DNA of 16,629 bases from CAZYPB01 sp964649265 (GCA_964649265.1 CAZYPB010000018.1:1-16629), one strand, 5' to 3'; shown: positions 7,001-13,222, counted from the first letter of the stretch. A program made the numbers and translations. Notes: generated from the letters alone by a model not told the origin.

Positions 7001-8928
7001 AGGTCCGGATGTTGGAAATTTCCGCCACAATCCACCCAAGCTATTGGAGACACACCTGGGGGCATATAGGTAATGTCCTGTTCAACAGTAAATGAAATGT
7101 TCATAGACTCTCCGGGATTTAGCGGAGTAACTGTTGGGTCAATGGATATGTTTATTGGTGTTATACCATATGCGGCAATAGTGTTCAAGAAAGTCGGGAA
7201 GAATATTGCCAAAGTGAAGTTATCATTTACTGGCGCGAATCCACTGTTCTTTATTGTTAGGTCATAGGTATTATTTTTTAGATCAAAATCAAAAAACTCA
7301 ACAAAAGCTATTGTTGCTTCAAAATCAGTTATCTCAAGGTCTGGCAGAAGTACTGTCCCGTTCTGTGAGGAGCTGTAGTCAACTATCCCTATTCTGCTAC
7401 CATCTGTTCCGTCCAGCACAGCTGAAGTGAAGTTATTCAGTGCGTCAACAACTGTCTCTATCTTCTTTCGGTTCTCAGGCAAACAGTCTTCTGAATAGGG
7501 CTTCATTGCACATACTGTTGTCCCGGCATCCTCGAAGAATGTGCTTTCATAACCACATAACTCATTTGGAAGGCCACAGAAACACGGGCCGGGATCGCAG
7601 CTTCCACAGCATGCATCTGTCTGGTCTTCACACCATGACATGCTTCCTGAGACATCAGTTACAAGAACAACATCTGATTCCTCTCCCCCGAAAACGAATG
7701 TGGCTTCAGGTGTCCCAACCCTTATGGGGAATGTTGTGTTTGAGATGTTCTCTGCTTGGAGTCCATGCAGTGTTAAGTTTGTGAGTATGTCTCCGGCATC
7801 GAATGCGTATGAGATATTCACAGGAAGATCTGTGCTGTTGAAAATAGTTGCATTTCCAAGAGTAATGTAATAACCGTAATTTGTCGTTAAATTAACTACC
7901 CCGGTTACTTGTATTACTTCTCCTGGGACAAAGAATGAATCGAAAACATTCACTATTCCGTGTATTCCTGGGAAATAGTAGCGTTTTGTTGTTGGCTGCA
8001 TCGGGGCCATTATGCTTGTTGAGTAATTTGCTCTTAGGTAGCCTCCCCCAAGGTATTGCTTTGTTATGTTGTTTTCAGTGAACTCTATGTAGATCTTTGT
8101 TGTCCCATTGTTCAGAAGGTCTTTGCAAGCGGAAAGGTCTTCACTCAGATACCCTTCCCCAGTTACTGGGTCTATTACTTCATCTATTGTTATTGGGTTA
8201 ATAGAGCATGGGGTTGGGCCTATTGAGTCATTGTGTATGAATAGATTGAAATTAGAACCAGCCCTTGCCTCAATATACAGTCCGGTTATCTCAGCATCCG
8301 CCGGTATGCCTCTTAGATATCCACTTATGTCTCCCTGTCCCGTAAACCCACCGAAGAACACGTATGCGCTTTCGCTTTTACCCTGAATGTTGCTTAGGAA
8401 TGCCCTTGCAGTGTAACCTAGGTGCGGCTGTCCTTTCATGTAACCTGAGACCATCCTGTTGCTTACTGCACTCATGAACCTTGCATTTGTCATCTGTTTT
8501 GTCTGGTGTACTACTTCTCCGTCTATTGTTACTCTCCAGTCTGCGTTCTTTGGCATTGAGGGTTCCAGTGCCTGCTGTATAAGGAGTGATGCCTTAAGTT
8601 TGCATTCCGGGCATCCTGGTCCGTCTGCTGCCCATAGGGCAGCCACTACTTCCATTAAGCTGAAATCATCATCCACCTGAACAAGCATTCCTGCTTCTTC
8701 CATTTCAGTTACTACGGATAAGTGCTTTACTTCTCTTAGTTTTGTTTTTGCAAGAACTGAGACTGCGTCCTCTGCCTGATAACTAAGTATCTGGTGTATG
8801 TTTTCACTTGAGACTGTTTCAACTGAAACAAGTGTGAGAATTGAGATTAAGGTGAATAGCGCTAGGGTACCGAAAACAGCATCAAGGCTGAAGAAAACTC
8901 CTTTTCTTAGGAAATGCCTTAGGCTCAT
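1006..8928 (-). CDS. Giant pilin-like surface protein with split vWA domain
   Basis: A 2640-residue extracellular protein, probably an adhesin or pilus-associated protein. Residues 1-11 are basic and end in Lys-Gly; residues 12-36 form one hydrophobic helix starting VFFSLDAVFG, followed by an amphipathic stretch, as in class III (prepilin-type) signals. Residues ~90-415 are beta-rich and unassigned. A vWA domain starts at ~419 (MIDAS Asp425, Ser427, Ser429), breaks off near 530 and resumes at ~2165 (MIDAS Thr2207, Asp2242), ending ~2342. The ~1,635-residue insert holds several CARDB-like modules (~530-1585) and six Ig-like repeats (~1624-2147). A C-terminal beta-rich part (2343-2640) contains a possible calcium loop, Asp2530-x-Asn-x-Asp-x3-Asp2538. 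More than fifty N-x-S/T sequons and many cysteines fit an exported glycoprotein. There is no C-terminal membrane segment, so the N-terminal helix is the likely anchor. Own TATA box, predicted leaderless start; its terminal stop abuts that of asnA. Partner or ligand unknown. Confidence 0.85.
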   Translation of the reverse strand: MSLRHFLRKGVFFSLDAVFGTLALFTLISILTLVSVETVSSENIHQILSYQAEDAVSVLAKTKLREVKHLSVVTEMEEAGMLVQVDDDFSLMEVVAALWAADGPGCPECKLKASLLIQQALEPSMPKNADWRVTIDGEVVHQTKQMTNARFMSAVSNRMVSGYMKGQPHLGYTARAFLSNIQGKSESAYVFFGGFTGQGDISGYLRGIPADAEITGLYIEARAGSNFNLFIHNDSIGPTPCSINPITIDEVIDPVTGEGYLSEDLSACKDLLNNGTTKIYIEFTENNITKQYLGGGYLRANYSTSIMAPMQPTTKRYYFPGIHGIVNVFDSFFVPGEVIQVTGVVNLTTNYGYYITLGNATIFNSTDLPVNISYAFDAGDILTNLTLHGLQAENISNTTFPIRVGTPEATFVFGGEESDVVLVTDVSGSMSWCEDQTDACCGSCDPGPCFCGLPNELCGYESTFFEDAGTTVCAMKPYSEDCLPENRKKIETVVDALNNFTSAVLDGTDGSRIGIVDYSSSQNGTVLLPDLEITDFEATIAFVEFFDFDLKNNTYDLTIKNSGFAPVNDNFTLAIFFPTFLNTIAAYGITPINISIDPTVTPLNPGESMNISFTVEQDITYMPPGVSPIAWVDCGGNFQHPDLNKSAGGTGDVNIDYPGLCPATVDEYGQVVEYRPGYGGLFFDGASTPLELTNNFKKATVLMPDLAPGYNFIYSIPYYHTQTGSEKNKPYGDQVICRSGSRDPYNQTLVIAFNFTTVGTADVWESFNVTLQRENRKCNYWENVSFSGTSWCIAGFVWPFVQPGPVTCSPIRGNPVEIRPYSGRPAVYAGQPTLIYWYLDIENYTPPTHPTTGADCNDLEDPLYYDGANFSFRIVVDPEGNIDEGPPYGELDNIGGISESAVSGPVYTEQLDLEISYISTNPNSEYCGVPTRYALCSPRNSLPPAEIQETMFNRIDHLSVHVSTYDSDCPLVEEAEVHVWERHEWCPAGYGASPRWNNDCEWQHFAEGRIDYVPERNYSSVRNTTYGSTNIIGYYPDLSHFSYDPPVIHAYQLYTHQRYSCQASPFGSQCCRDYGVYGLVNLSAKVDTTYTGDNLTAILTYPDDWYSQIDEADESDNWELDKDLTHTNESNIFINLMNLYMYDNPGLIDRTRYGSSTIYTACVHNASRGANWPLDINHRPRLYTDNDLCPAMGDIRSALYYGCVQCNQTPSCSNQVNGDNITTDLGHNSVTIELGTHTMYFDGVFQYCAVTDMDDAIYEGGPGDYNENNYASLTIVRKPSDIVPTSTGHSWNITAGADGVTVQNGAAFTCYGAGTTNGPEGPYRYRITGPVTNLGPCSFFEDFTIGLGIVSNDRTIITQPCHLIGSTSCWHNGMVFYNERLKNITTQLPTGSVNPSDNDTKTIYWDGKAPNGVEDYAEYFDRMQVPLYIMLNEPNPPGSQHQPSEPDYLNNRYEDGGFFIYYEAPDLDIWQVNKSREDATSTYTINVSVQNYQFTPANCNTSLQNPTLQIGLYEEAGDVLIENRTITNMDANDILVFTFTYVVSDPKWLYIKIDSDDEIFERNEDNNKQVFEVTKTGAVAPPEIHHNPTVLLSEPEAEKSTSLSLSSTESSSINFAGEIPSSKCTVTAVPDSGFGPFSSTVTITTTELVRSCSIDCRDEGLGNLVMPGGSIVCDYPAVGSVTLYTVRGQCGTATCTDRVTVNPPAVPSCTGMTAVPNSGNPLDGVTVTANYQNLADGTFVDIQCNSTSTVVPAPLVGGSAAIICNYGTIEGLHFPQSNYSTSTCNTTVSVTPIIPLACTGLTAVPNIGNPLNNVGVVATYTNADGMFVDMKCNTTGAPVQSVQVVGGTASIICNYGTVPATHDPYSNYSTSTCTQNVVVAQPACTGIIANPAAGNPLNGVTVEATYQYLADGTNVDIRCNATTAPQSVALSGGKASITCDYGIINSTHNPSSSHPMASSCLTTAVVTDAGAPACLSFTSDDNNKNPLVTQIRAVYANVPLGELVDMQCNATSPAVQVPMGAGGNVNLTCNYGIINSTHYPQSVFNSTAMCPSFPVVVTELGAPACAITANPSAEEAPFTSTLTVGYLNIDDIDVDVCCKPGDCETRHIVGGAASRTCVYSMVGNYQIASNYSSINCTNTVVAALNPFENYTCPNVMDPHIQADFTAYGKYPIYTDSIIQRTELLNNSPENRAIIDGHIANTETLHGTCICCGILESIDVFKDDWASTPENSYRPASMVVMSDGQPTDGCADRQAEFQYLVDAGYPALTGDPYNDTITAACYAFEENVTVYTIAFGEQASQPLLNSTAHACNICGCDGDGEFYYAANGDVLAAKYMEVAANILNVSYTSQSIAVEGAGFSNSTLNETSYLDFTYIPYVPEFGWNDITLTMESAPFSGCSGTVTVPDMLTPYNAIATSYSGNFWTRSLKIENASANSERVYTIDNYCSVFGGCEDYKMLGDPFNIEFNSKTLGHGANDFTYVMTYGPGSTPASDMECGSHNKLIYKAKFAASVPFSEVLPYAEGMPVRLYYDTNGDSAQDGYITVEMAKDIMGIPYDESLPQGWRDVDYLNTEAAHNSIAYSFSQLLAQLNYIDSGVGFAGSDTNPIDILIDPQKVVFRSSSIYEVPYMFGPVDMSVSVWIE
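1903..2421 (-). other. C-terminal half of the split vWA domain
   Basis: Encodes residues ~2170-2342 of the giant protein. It holds the later vWA elements in order: the MIDAS threonine loop HGTCICCGILES (Thr2207), the beta4 strand ending VVMSDGQ (Asp2242), a strand VTVYTIAFG (~2287-2295), and a last helix ending near 2342. It has no DxSxS motif of its own, which is supplied by the distant first half. Eight cysteines lie in its loops. Confidence 0.8.
2488..4059 (-). repeat. Six tandem Ig-like, four-cysteine repeats
   Basis: Encodes residues ~1624-2147 of the giant protein. The first cysteine of each unit falls at residues 1624, 1709, 1798, 1884, 1974 and 2065, so units are 85-91 residues long. 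Units 2-5 share the pattern ACTGxTAxP...GNPL...VD-x-x-CN...GG...I-x-CNYG...YSTSTC, with conserved cysteines near unit positions 1, 39, 57 and 73. Units 1 and 6 are more diverged. Parts are nearly identical in DNA: the 17 bases at 2822-2838 recur at 3092-3108, one repeat period away, pointing to tandem duplication. A disulphide-bonded beta-sandwich spacer or binding module is inferred. Confidence 0.85.
7345..7674 (-). other. N-terminal half of the split vWA domain
   Basis: Encodes residues ~419-528 of the giant protein. It shows beta1 with the MIDAS motif VVLVTDVSGSMSW (Asp425, Ser427, Ser429), then a 50-residue insert with nine cysteines (433-482), helix alpha1 (ENRKKIETVVDALNNF) and the beta2 strand SRIGIVDYSSS. 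The MIDAS threonine and second aspartate do not follow. Instead a CARDB-like sequence starts at PDLEI (Asp530). Confidence 0.8.
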
Positions 8929-8951
8929 TCAAGTTGAAATGGACTTTGAAT

Positions 8952-8966
8952 GGATATAAATCTTTT
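8952..8966 (-). promoter_or_regulatory. TATA box/BRE of the giant surface protein gene
   Basis: On the minus strand this reads AAAAGATTTATATCC, a purine-rich BRE-like run followed by TTTATAT. The box centre (~8956) is about 28 bases from the ATG at 8928 and no Shine-Dalgarno sequence precedes that ATG, so a leaderless or nearly leaderless mRNA is predicted. The 61-base gap to the upstream gene thus holds an independent promoter, separating this gene from the ABC operon. Confidence 0.6.
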
Positions 8967-8989
8967 GCTTGTACCCACAAGAGAGTAAC

Positions 8990-10543
8990 CTATTTCTTGC
9001 TTCCCAGTTTCCTGAATATGAAAACTGCTACAAGCACAAGTGCAAGTCCTGCTAAAATTCCGTATGAGAGAAAATCTTCCTCTCCCCGGGAAATTGCAAG
9101 TGCATGGGATTTGCTTGTCGTGTATTTCTTATCTCCATCCTCTTTCCACTCGAAGTATACGTCAACTGGGTATTCCTGCGGCACTGCTTCTGAATCCACG
9201 TCCACATGGAATGCGATGGGCTTGCTTTCTCCGGGCTGAATGCTAGCTACGTATTGCTCTTTCCCACTTGGAGTTATTGGGTATTGGGTGTTTATGATTA
9301 CCTTCACTTCCTTTGCTTCTACATTTCCTGTGTTTTTTATAACAAAGGAAACCTGCTTCCACATTTCATTTGGTTTTAGATCTGAAGAAGAACTTGAAAT
9401 CATGAAATTCGCAGCACTCTCAAGCCCAACTGGAACGTTGTCAGGGGTATCATATTCCTTCTGTTTGTTTGAGTTCCAGTATGTAAGTTTCGCAGGTAAT
9501 GAGATCTCCTGCTGTGGCGCGCCTTCCTGAACCTTTACCTTAACTGTTGCCATCTTTGTTGCCCCTGCAGGTATGTCTCCAAGGGAGATATCATTTGTGG
9601 GCCATTTGACTTCAATTGGACCTGCGCTTGAGACCTGTATTCTCGCATTCTTTGCAGTTCCGTCTCCCCTGTTCCTTACTTCAAGAAGTATTGCTGAATC
9701 ATCCCCTGCTCTGGGCCTTTCTGTTGTGTCACTAACTGATACCTCAAGAAGTGGCTCGTAAACACTTACCATTATTGGGATCTGTTCCGAGTGCTTGAAC
9801 TCCTTTCCGTATTTGTTGCTGTATGTTAGAGTTATTGGGAGGTCATGTCTCTCGCTTGATGATTTTTCATCTGCCCTTATCGTGAATGTGACCTGCGCAT
9901 TCCTTCCTGAATCAAGGTCCCCAATGTGCGTTGAGGGAGTTCCGAGAACTTCGAATATGTCCGTTGACTCAAGTGATACTGATGCAGATTTTGCAGTGTC
10001 TGTTCCATCATTTGTTATGGAGAGTGTGAGTAAGCCTTTTACTCCGGGCTCTAATCCCTGTGATAACACACTGGCAGAGATGTGCGGAGCTCCCTTAACC
10101 CTAAATGAAATTGGCAGGGCATCTGAGCGAACAGTTGCAAGTGTGCTTGTTGCCCCATTTGGAAGTTTTGTCTCTGTTACACTTGAGTAAGTTATCTCTA
10201 TGTTAACTGAGTATGTTCCTGCAGGTGCATTTGGGTCAACATGCAATCTGAATGTAAGTGGTTCCAAACCAACCTGGCCTATTCCTGATGGTATTGAATT
10301 CATTCTGTGGGTTTGTGTTGGGGATAGTTCCACAAGCGGGTAGGAACCTGAAAGCTGGATTACAACATCCTCTGCATCATAATCATAGAGGTTGTACAGG
10401 TTGAATGTAAGGTTTACATCGTCTCCTGCATATATCTCCTTCGGGGTTGTCCTCACATCTGTTGCTATCACGTAGTTTGCAGTGCTCTGTGCGAACACAA
10501 ACGAAGAAACCAACAACAGCAAGACAAACAAATTTGTTTTCAT
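8990..10543 (-). CDS. Membrane-anchored Ig-like (CARDB/NEW3, COG1361-type) surface protein
   Basis: A 517-residue exported protein. A signal peptide (residues 1-18, MKTNLFVLLLLVSSFVFA) is followed by four tandem beta-sandwich units of about 110 residues (~23-150, 153-260, 262-372, 375-486). Each has the 'xxxNxGxxxAxxVxVxL' style seen in CARDB/NEW3-type domains, for example NDGTDTAKSASVSL, NRGDGTAKNARIQV and NTGNVEAKEVKVII. A C-terminal helix (~491-510) ends in FRKLGSKK, so the domains sit outside the cell on a single anchor. It is the last gene of the operon, 14 bases after the permease; its Shine-Dalgarno GGAG follows the permease stop directly, with 10 bases to the ATG, suggesting translational coupling. 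Proteins of this type often sit beside archaeal ABC exporters. A role in passing exported material to, or organising it in, the cell envelope is inferred; binding or structural roles are equally possible. Confidence 0.8.
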   Translation of the reverse strand: MKTNLFVLLLLVSSFVFAQSTANYVIATDVRTTPKEIYAGDDVNLTFNLYNLYDYDAEDVVIQLSGSYPLVELSPTQTHRMNSIPSGIGQVGLEPLTFRLHVDPNAPAGTYSVNIEITYSSVTETKLPNGATSTLATVRSDALPISFRVKGAPHISASVLSQGLEPGVKGLLTLSITNDGTDTAKSASVSLESTDIFEVLGTPSTHIGDLDSGRNAQVTFTIRADEKSSSERHDLPITLTYSNKYGKEFKHSEQIPIMVSVYEPLLEVSVSDTTERPRAGDDSAILLEVRNRGDGTAKNARIQVSSAGPIEVKWPTNDISLGDIPAGATKMATVKVKVQEGAPQQEISLPAKLTYWNSNKQKEYDTPDNVPVGLESAANFMISSSSSDLKPNEMWKQVSFVIKNTGNVEAKEVKVIINTQYPITPSGKEQYVASIQPGESKPIAFHVDVDSEAVPQEYPVDVYFEWKEDGDKKYTTSKSHALAISRGEEDFLSYGILAGLALVLVAVFIFRKLGSKK

Positions 10544-10557
10544 CTAAATCACACTCC

Positions 10558-11697
10558 TTAAGCAAGCGTTCTTTTGAATGCTTTTGAACCTACGAATACC
10601 ATGAATGCTGAGAATGCTATGAGCACAACGAAATCGAATGCTAGTGCCTCCCATACCACGCCCCTTAACATTAGTGAACGGACTGCCTCTGTTGCATATG
10701 TTAGCGGGTTAATTATTGAGAATGGTCTTAGCCATGAAGGGATTGTTTCTATAGGGTAAAGCGCGCCTGAGAGAAACCATATTGGCATTATAACAGTTGG
10801 TATAACCATTCCAAAAGTCTCGAGTGAATGTATTCTTGTTGCAAGTGCAACTGTCATTCCAATGAAACCGAATGCAATGAGTGCAAGTACAACAAACACC
10901 AGAATTATGCCGATGAGGCCTGTCTTTATCTGAACTCCCATGAAGACAGCTATTGCAAGGGCAATTGCACCGGAAACAAGTGCCTGCGATACACCTGCTG
11001 TTATCTTTCCAAGCACAATTGACATCCTGTCTATTGGGGCGGCCATAAGCAATTTCAGTGTGCCTATCTCCCGGTCCAATATAAGTCCAAGCCCACCTGC
11101 AAAAAGTGCTGTAAACACCATAACCTGCACTATAACTCCTGCTGCCATAAAATCTATGTAGCGCATGCCTCTCCCGAAAAGAATGTTCTCCTGTACTTCT
11201 ATGCTTCTTACAATCTCGGGGGTTTCTGGGTTTCTGAACTCAAGCATCAGTTTGTTTTTGAACACTTCCTGCGATTGAAGCATAACTGAATTCACTGTAC
11301 TTGCGAGAAGTGGGGTTGTGGAATCAATGCTCACCTGCACTTCCCCAGTTTCTCCTCTTATAATTTTGTCTGAGAAATCAGGGGGCATGAATACAACTGC
11401 TGACACCTTTTTTTGTTCTAGTAGTTCCAATGCGTGCTCATGGTTTGTGTTTGCAGATATTCTGAGAATATTTTTGTTTGTTAATAGTTGAACGAACTCA
11501 TTTGCGTAGTGTCCGTTGTCCTCCATTACTAGAGCTATTGGAACATTGTTTGCTGTTCCTCCGAAAACATTTCCGAAGATAACAAGCCAGATGAGTGGCA
11601 TTATGAATGCTCTGCCTAAGCTTACCATTGGGGTTTTTGCCCATACGCGCATCTCCTTGTCCCATACTATGTAGGCATCCGAGAGCATCCTCATCAT
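10558..11697 (-). CDS. ABC-2 type transporter permease (DrrB/YhhJ-like)
   Basis: Integral membrane subunit of an ABC exporter, paired with the ATPase encoded just upstream. About 379 residues: one membrane segment near residues 26-47, a large extracytoplasmic region (~48-178), then five more segments (~183-207, 233-255, 261-287, 295-316 and 353-371). The conserved ABC-2 signature near the fifth segment is present: WFLSGALYPIETIPSWLRP followed by INPLTYATEAVRSL. Start choice: a GTG at 11706 overlaps the ATPase stop, but ATG at 11697 lies 5 bases after GAGGTGA (11703-11709), an almost perfect Shine-Dalgarno, and is preferred; the difference is three residues. Substrate cannot be deduced; relatives export drugs, lipids, glycans or peptides. 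Confidence 0.88.
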   Translation of the reverse strand: MMRMLSDAYIVWDKEMRVWAKTPMVSLGRAFIMPLIWLVIFGNVFGGTANNVPIALVMEDNGHYANEFVQLLTNKNILRISANTNHEHALELLEQKKVSAVVFMPPDFSDKIIRGETGEVQVSIDSTTPLLASTVNSVMLQSQEVFKNKLMLEFRNPETPEIVRSIEVQENILFGRGMRYIDFMAAGVIVQVMVFTALFAGGLGLILDREIGTLKLLMAAPIDRMSIVLGKITAGVSQALVSGAIALAIAVFMGVQIKTGLIGIILVFVVLALIAFGFIGMTVALATRIHSLETFGMVIPTVIMPIWFLSGALYPIETIPSWLRPFSIINPLTYATEAVRSLMLRGVVWEALAFDFVVLIAFSAFMVFVGSKAFKRTLA

Positions 11698-11702
11698 GTA
11701 TT

Positions 11703-11709
11703 TCACCTC
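11703..11709 (-). promoter_or_regulatory. Shine-Dalgarno that decides the permease start
   Basis: The minus strand reads GAGGTGA, including the TGA stop of the ATPase gene, and is followed after 5 bases by ATG at 11697. This favours that ATG over the overlapping GTG at 11706 and links permease translation to termination on the ATPase gene. Confidence 0.7.
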
Positions 11710-12698
11710 ATCGCTGCAAGAAACTTTCCCTGAAGGTTTTCGCCTGCCTGGTCTCTTATGGCTCTTCCAGTGTAGAATACAAATACATCGTCCAGAGAGG
11801 GTTCCCTCATTGATATGTACTCTAGTTTCACATTTGATTTCGCAGCGAGGTCTATTGTCTTCTTTATCGAACCAACAGCATCCTTTGAAACGAATGAGAC
11901 CGTGTTTATGTGGTTCTTTCGTATTGTAAGATTTCCCGCCATTTTTTTCAGATCCCTGAGGAATTTTTCATGTGGTCCCTTGAATTCAAGTTCCACCATA
12001 TTTCCTTTTCCAGCACCTATCCTGTGTTTAAGCTCCTCCGGTGTTCCTATTGCTTTTATCTCTCCTTTATCTATTATTGCAATTCTGTCACAGAGTATAT
12101 CCGCTTCTTCCATGTAATGGGTTGTTATGAATATGGTTATCCCTGCTTTGTTTAGCTCCCTTATCTTCTCCCATATAACCATTCTTGTCTGTATGTCCAG
12201 GCCGATTGTAGGTTCGTCCATTATAATAACAGAGGGCCTGTGAAGGAATGATTTCACTATCTCAAGCCTTCTCTTCATCCCCCCAGAGAAAGTCTTTGAT
12301 TGGTCACCTGCCCTTTCAGTTAAACCAGCCATCTCAAGAAGGTCGGGTATCCTCTTATCCATTGTTGCCTTATCCAAGTGGTAGAGCTTTCCATAGAACT
12401 CCAGGTTCTCTTTTGCTGAGAGCTCCTTTTCAAGAAGTATCTCCTGTGGGACTATGCCAATGCTTGCCCGTACTTTATCGGATTGGTTTACAACATCATA
12501 ACCAGCAACAGTTGCGCTTCCGCTTGTTAGAGTCATCATTGTCGTTAGCATGTTTATTGTTGTGCTTTTTCCAGCTCCGTTTGGGCCCAGGAAACCGAAT
12601 ATCTCTCCCTTCTTTATGGATAGATCTATGCATTTCACTGCCTGAAATGAGCCAAAGCTCTTACATAGTTTCTTTGCTTGTATTATATAGTCGGTCAT
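11703..12698 (-). CDS. ABC exporter ATP-binding protein (DrrA-like)
   Basis: A 331-residue cytoplasmic ATPase that powers the neighbouring permease. All nucleotide-binding motifs are intact: Walker A GPNGAGKST (38-46), Q-loop Gln85 (GIVPQE), signature SGGMKRR (138-144), Walker B VIIMDEP (157-163) with catalytic Glu162, and H-loop His194 (TTHYMEEAD). The C-terminal ~100 residues form the extra domain typical of DrrA/NatA-type ATPases (DUF4162-like), ending after a MREPSLDDVFVFYTG segment. The ATG overlaps the padR stop as ATGA, and the 3' end overlaps the permease ribosome-binding site, so the three genes are translationally coupled. Class assignment is secure; the substrate is not known. Confidence 0.92.
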   Translation of the reverse strand: MTDYIIQAKKLCKSFGSFQAVKCIDLSIKKGEIFGFLGPNGAGKSTTINMLTTMMTLTSGSATVAGYDVVNQSDKVRASIGIVPQEILLEKELSAKENLEFYGKLYHLDKATMDKRIPDLLEMAGLTERAGDQSKTFSGGMKRRLEIVKSFLHRPSVIIMDEPTIGLDIQTRMVIWEKIRELNKAGITIFITTHYMEEADILCDRIAIIDKGEIKAIGTPEELKHRIGAGKGNMVELEFKGPHEKFLRDLKKMAGNLTIRKNHINTVSFVSKDAVGSIKKTIDLAAKSNVKLEYISMREPSLDDVFVFYTGRAIRDQAGENLQGKFLAAMR

Positions 12699-13222
12699 CT
12701 GGATTCCCTCGCTTTCTGAATCCGTTTTAATGAAAATATGAGCTTATCTAGCTCTGGTTCCAAATCCTCTTTTGGGAGGGACATAAGCCTTGTCCTTTCC
12801 TGGACAAACAGCTTTGAGAGTTCCATTGTCTTCGCGCTTACTCTTTCATGCAAGCTCGGATGAGTTATGCGAATTATGAGGGGCAGCATTAGCTTCATCT
12901 TTTCGGATGAATGTTTCAGGAAATGATTTTTGAATTTTCTGAATTTCACTTTTCCTTTTTTTGTTGCAACATAGAGGATCTTTCTTCTTCCTTTCTCAGA
13001 ATCCAGTTTGGATTCTATAAGGCTGTCGGTTTCCATTTTCCTTAGAATCGGGTATATTGCTCCAGGGGATGGGTTCCATTCATCCTCAGTTACGTTGGAG
13101 ATCGAATCCATTATCTCCTTTCCAGATGTGGGTTTGTTCGAAGTTTCGGAGAGCATGTATGCTTCCAGGAACCCCTTTATGAAGAAACCCATGTGAGAGC
13201 ACTTCTCTGAATCTTTTCCCAT
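12695..13222 (-). CDS. PadR-family transcriptional regulator
   Basis: A 175-residue winged-helix repressor, first gene of the ABC operon. The family hallmark is clear at residues 49-71: WNPSPGAIYPILRKMETDSL, the recognition helix and following turn, then a basic wing (DSEKGRRKILYVATKKG, ~74-90). The C-terminal half is helical and presumably dimerises. PadR regulators commonly sense small hydrophobic compounds and repress adjacent efflux pumps. Here the gene overlaps the ATPase gene by 4 bases, fitting self-regulation of the whole operon. The ATG at 13222 has no Shine-Dalgarno but lies about 35 bases from a TATA-like box, so the leader is very short. A perfect inverted repeat ends one base upstream of the start codon. 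Inducer unknown. Confidence 0.9.
   Translation of the reverse strand: MGKDSEKCSHMGFFIKGFLEAYMLSETSNKPTSGKEIMDSISNVTEDEWNPSPGAIYPILRKMETDSLIESKLDSEKGRRKILYVATKKGKVKFRKFKNHFLKHSSEKMKLMLPLIIRITHPSLHERVSAKTMELSKLFVQERTRLMSLPKEDLEPELDKLIFSLKRIQKARESR

Noticed and set aside
7440..7784. 114-codon plus-strand open frame opposite the vWA MIDAS region
   Set aside because: Its codons are forced by the opposite strand's cysteine- and glycine-rich vWA sequence; no recognisable domain.
1006..8928. Fusion of two genes or an assembly chimera to explain the separated vWA halves
   Set aside because: The frame is uninterrupted for 2640 codons, sequon and cysteine richness is uniform throughout, and the two halves complement each other without overlap. 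An assembly error cannot be fully excluded without reads.
9795..10190. 131-codon plus-strand open frame opposite the Ig-like protein
   Set aside because: Shadow of the beta-sandwich coding region; no start signal.
12248..12730. 160-codon plus-strand open frame opposite the ABC ATPase
   Set aside because: Lies over the Walker B and signature regions of the real gene; Leu/Ser/Pro-rich shadow sequence.
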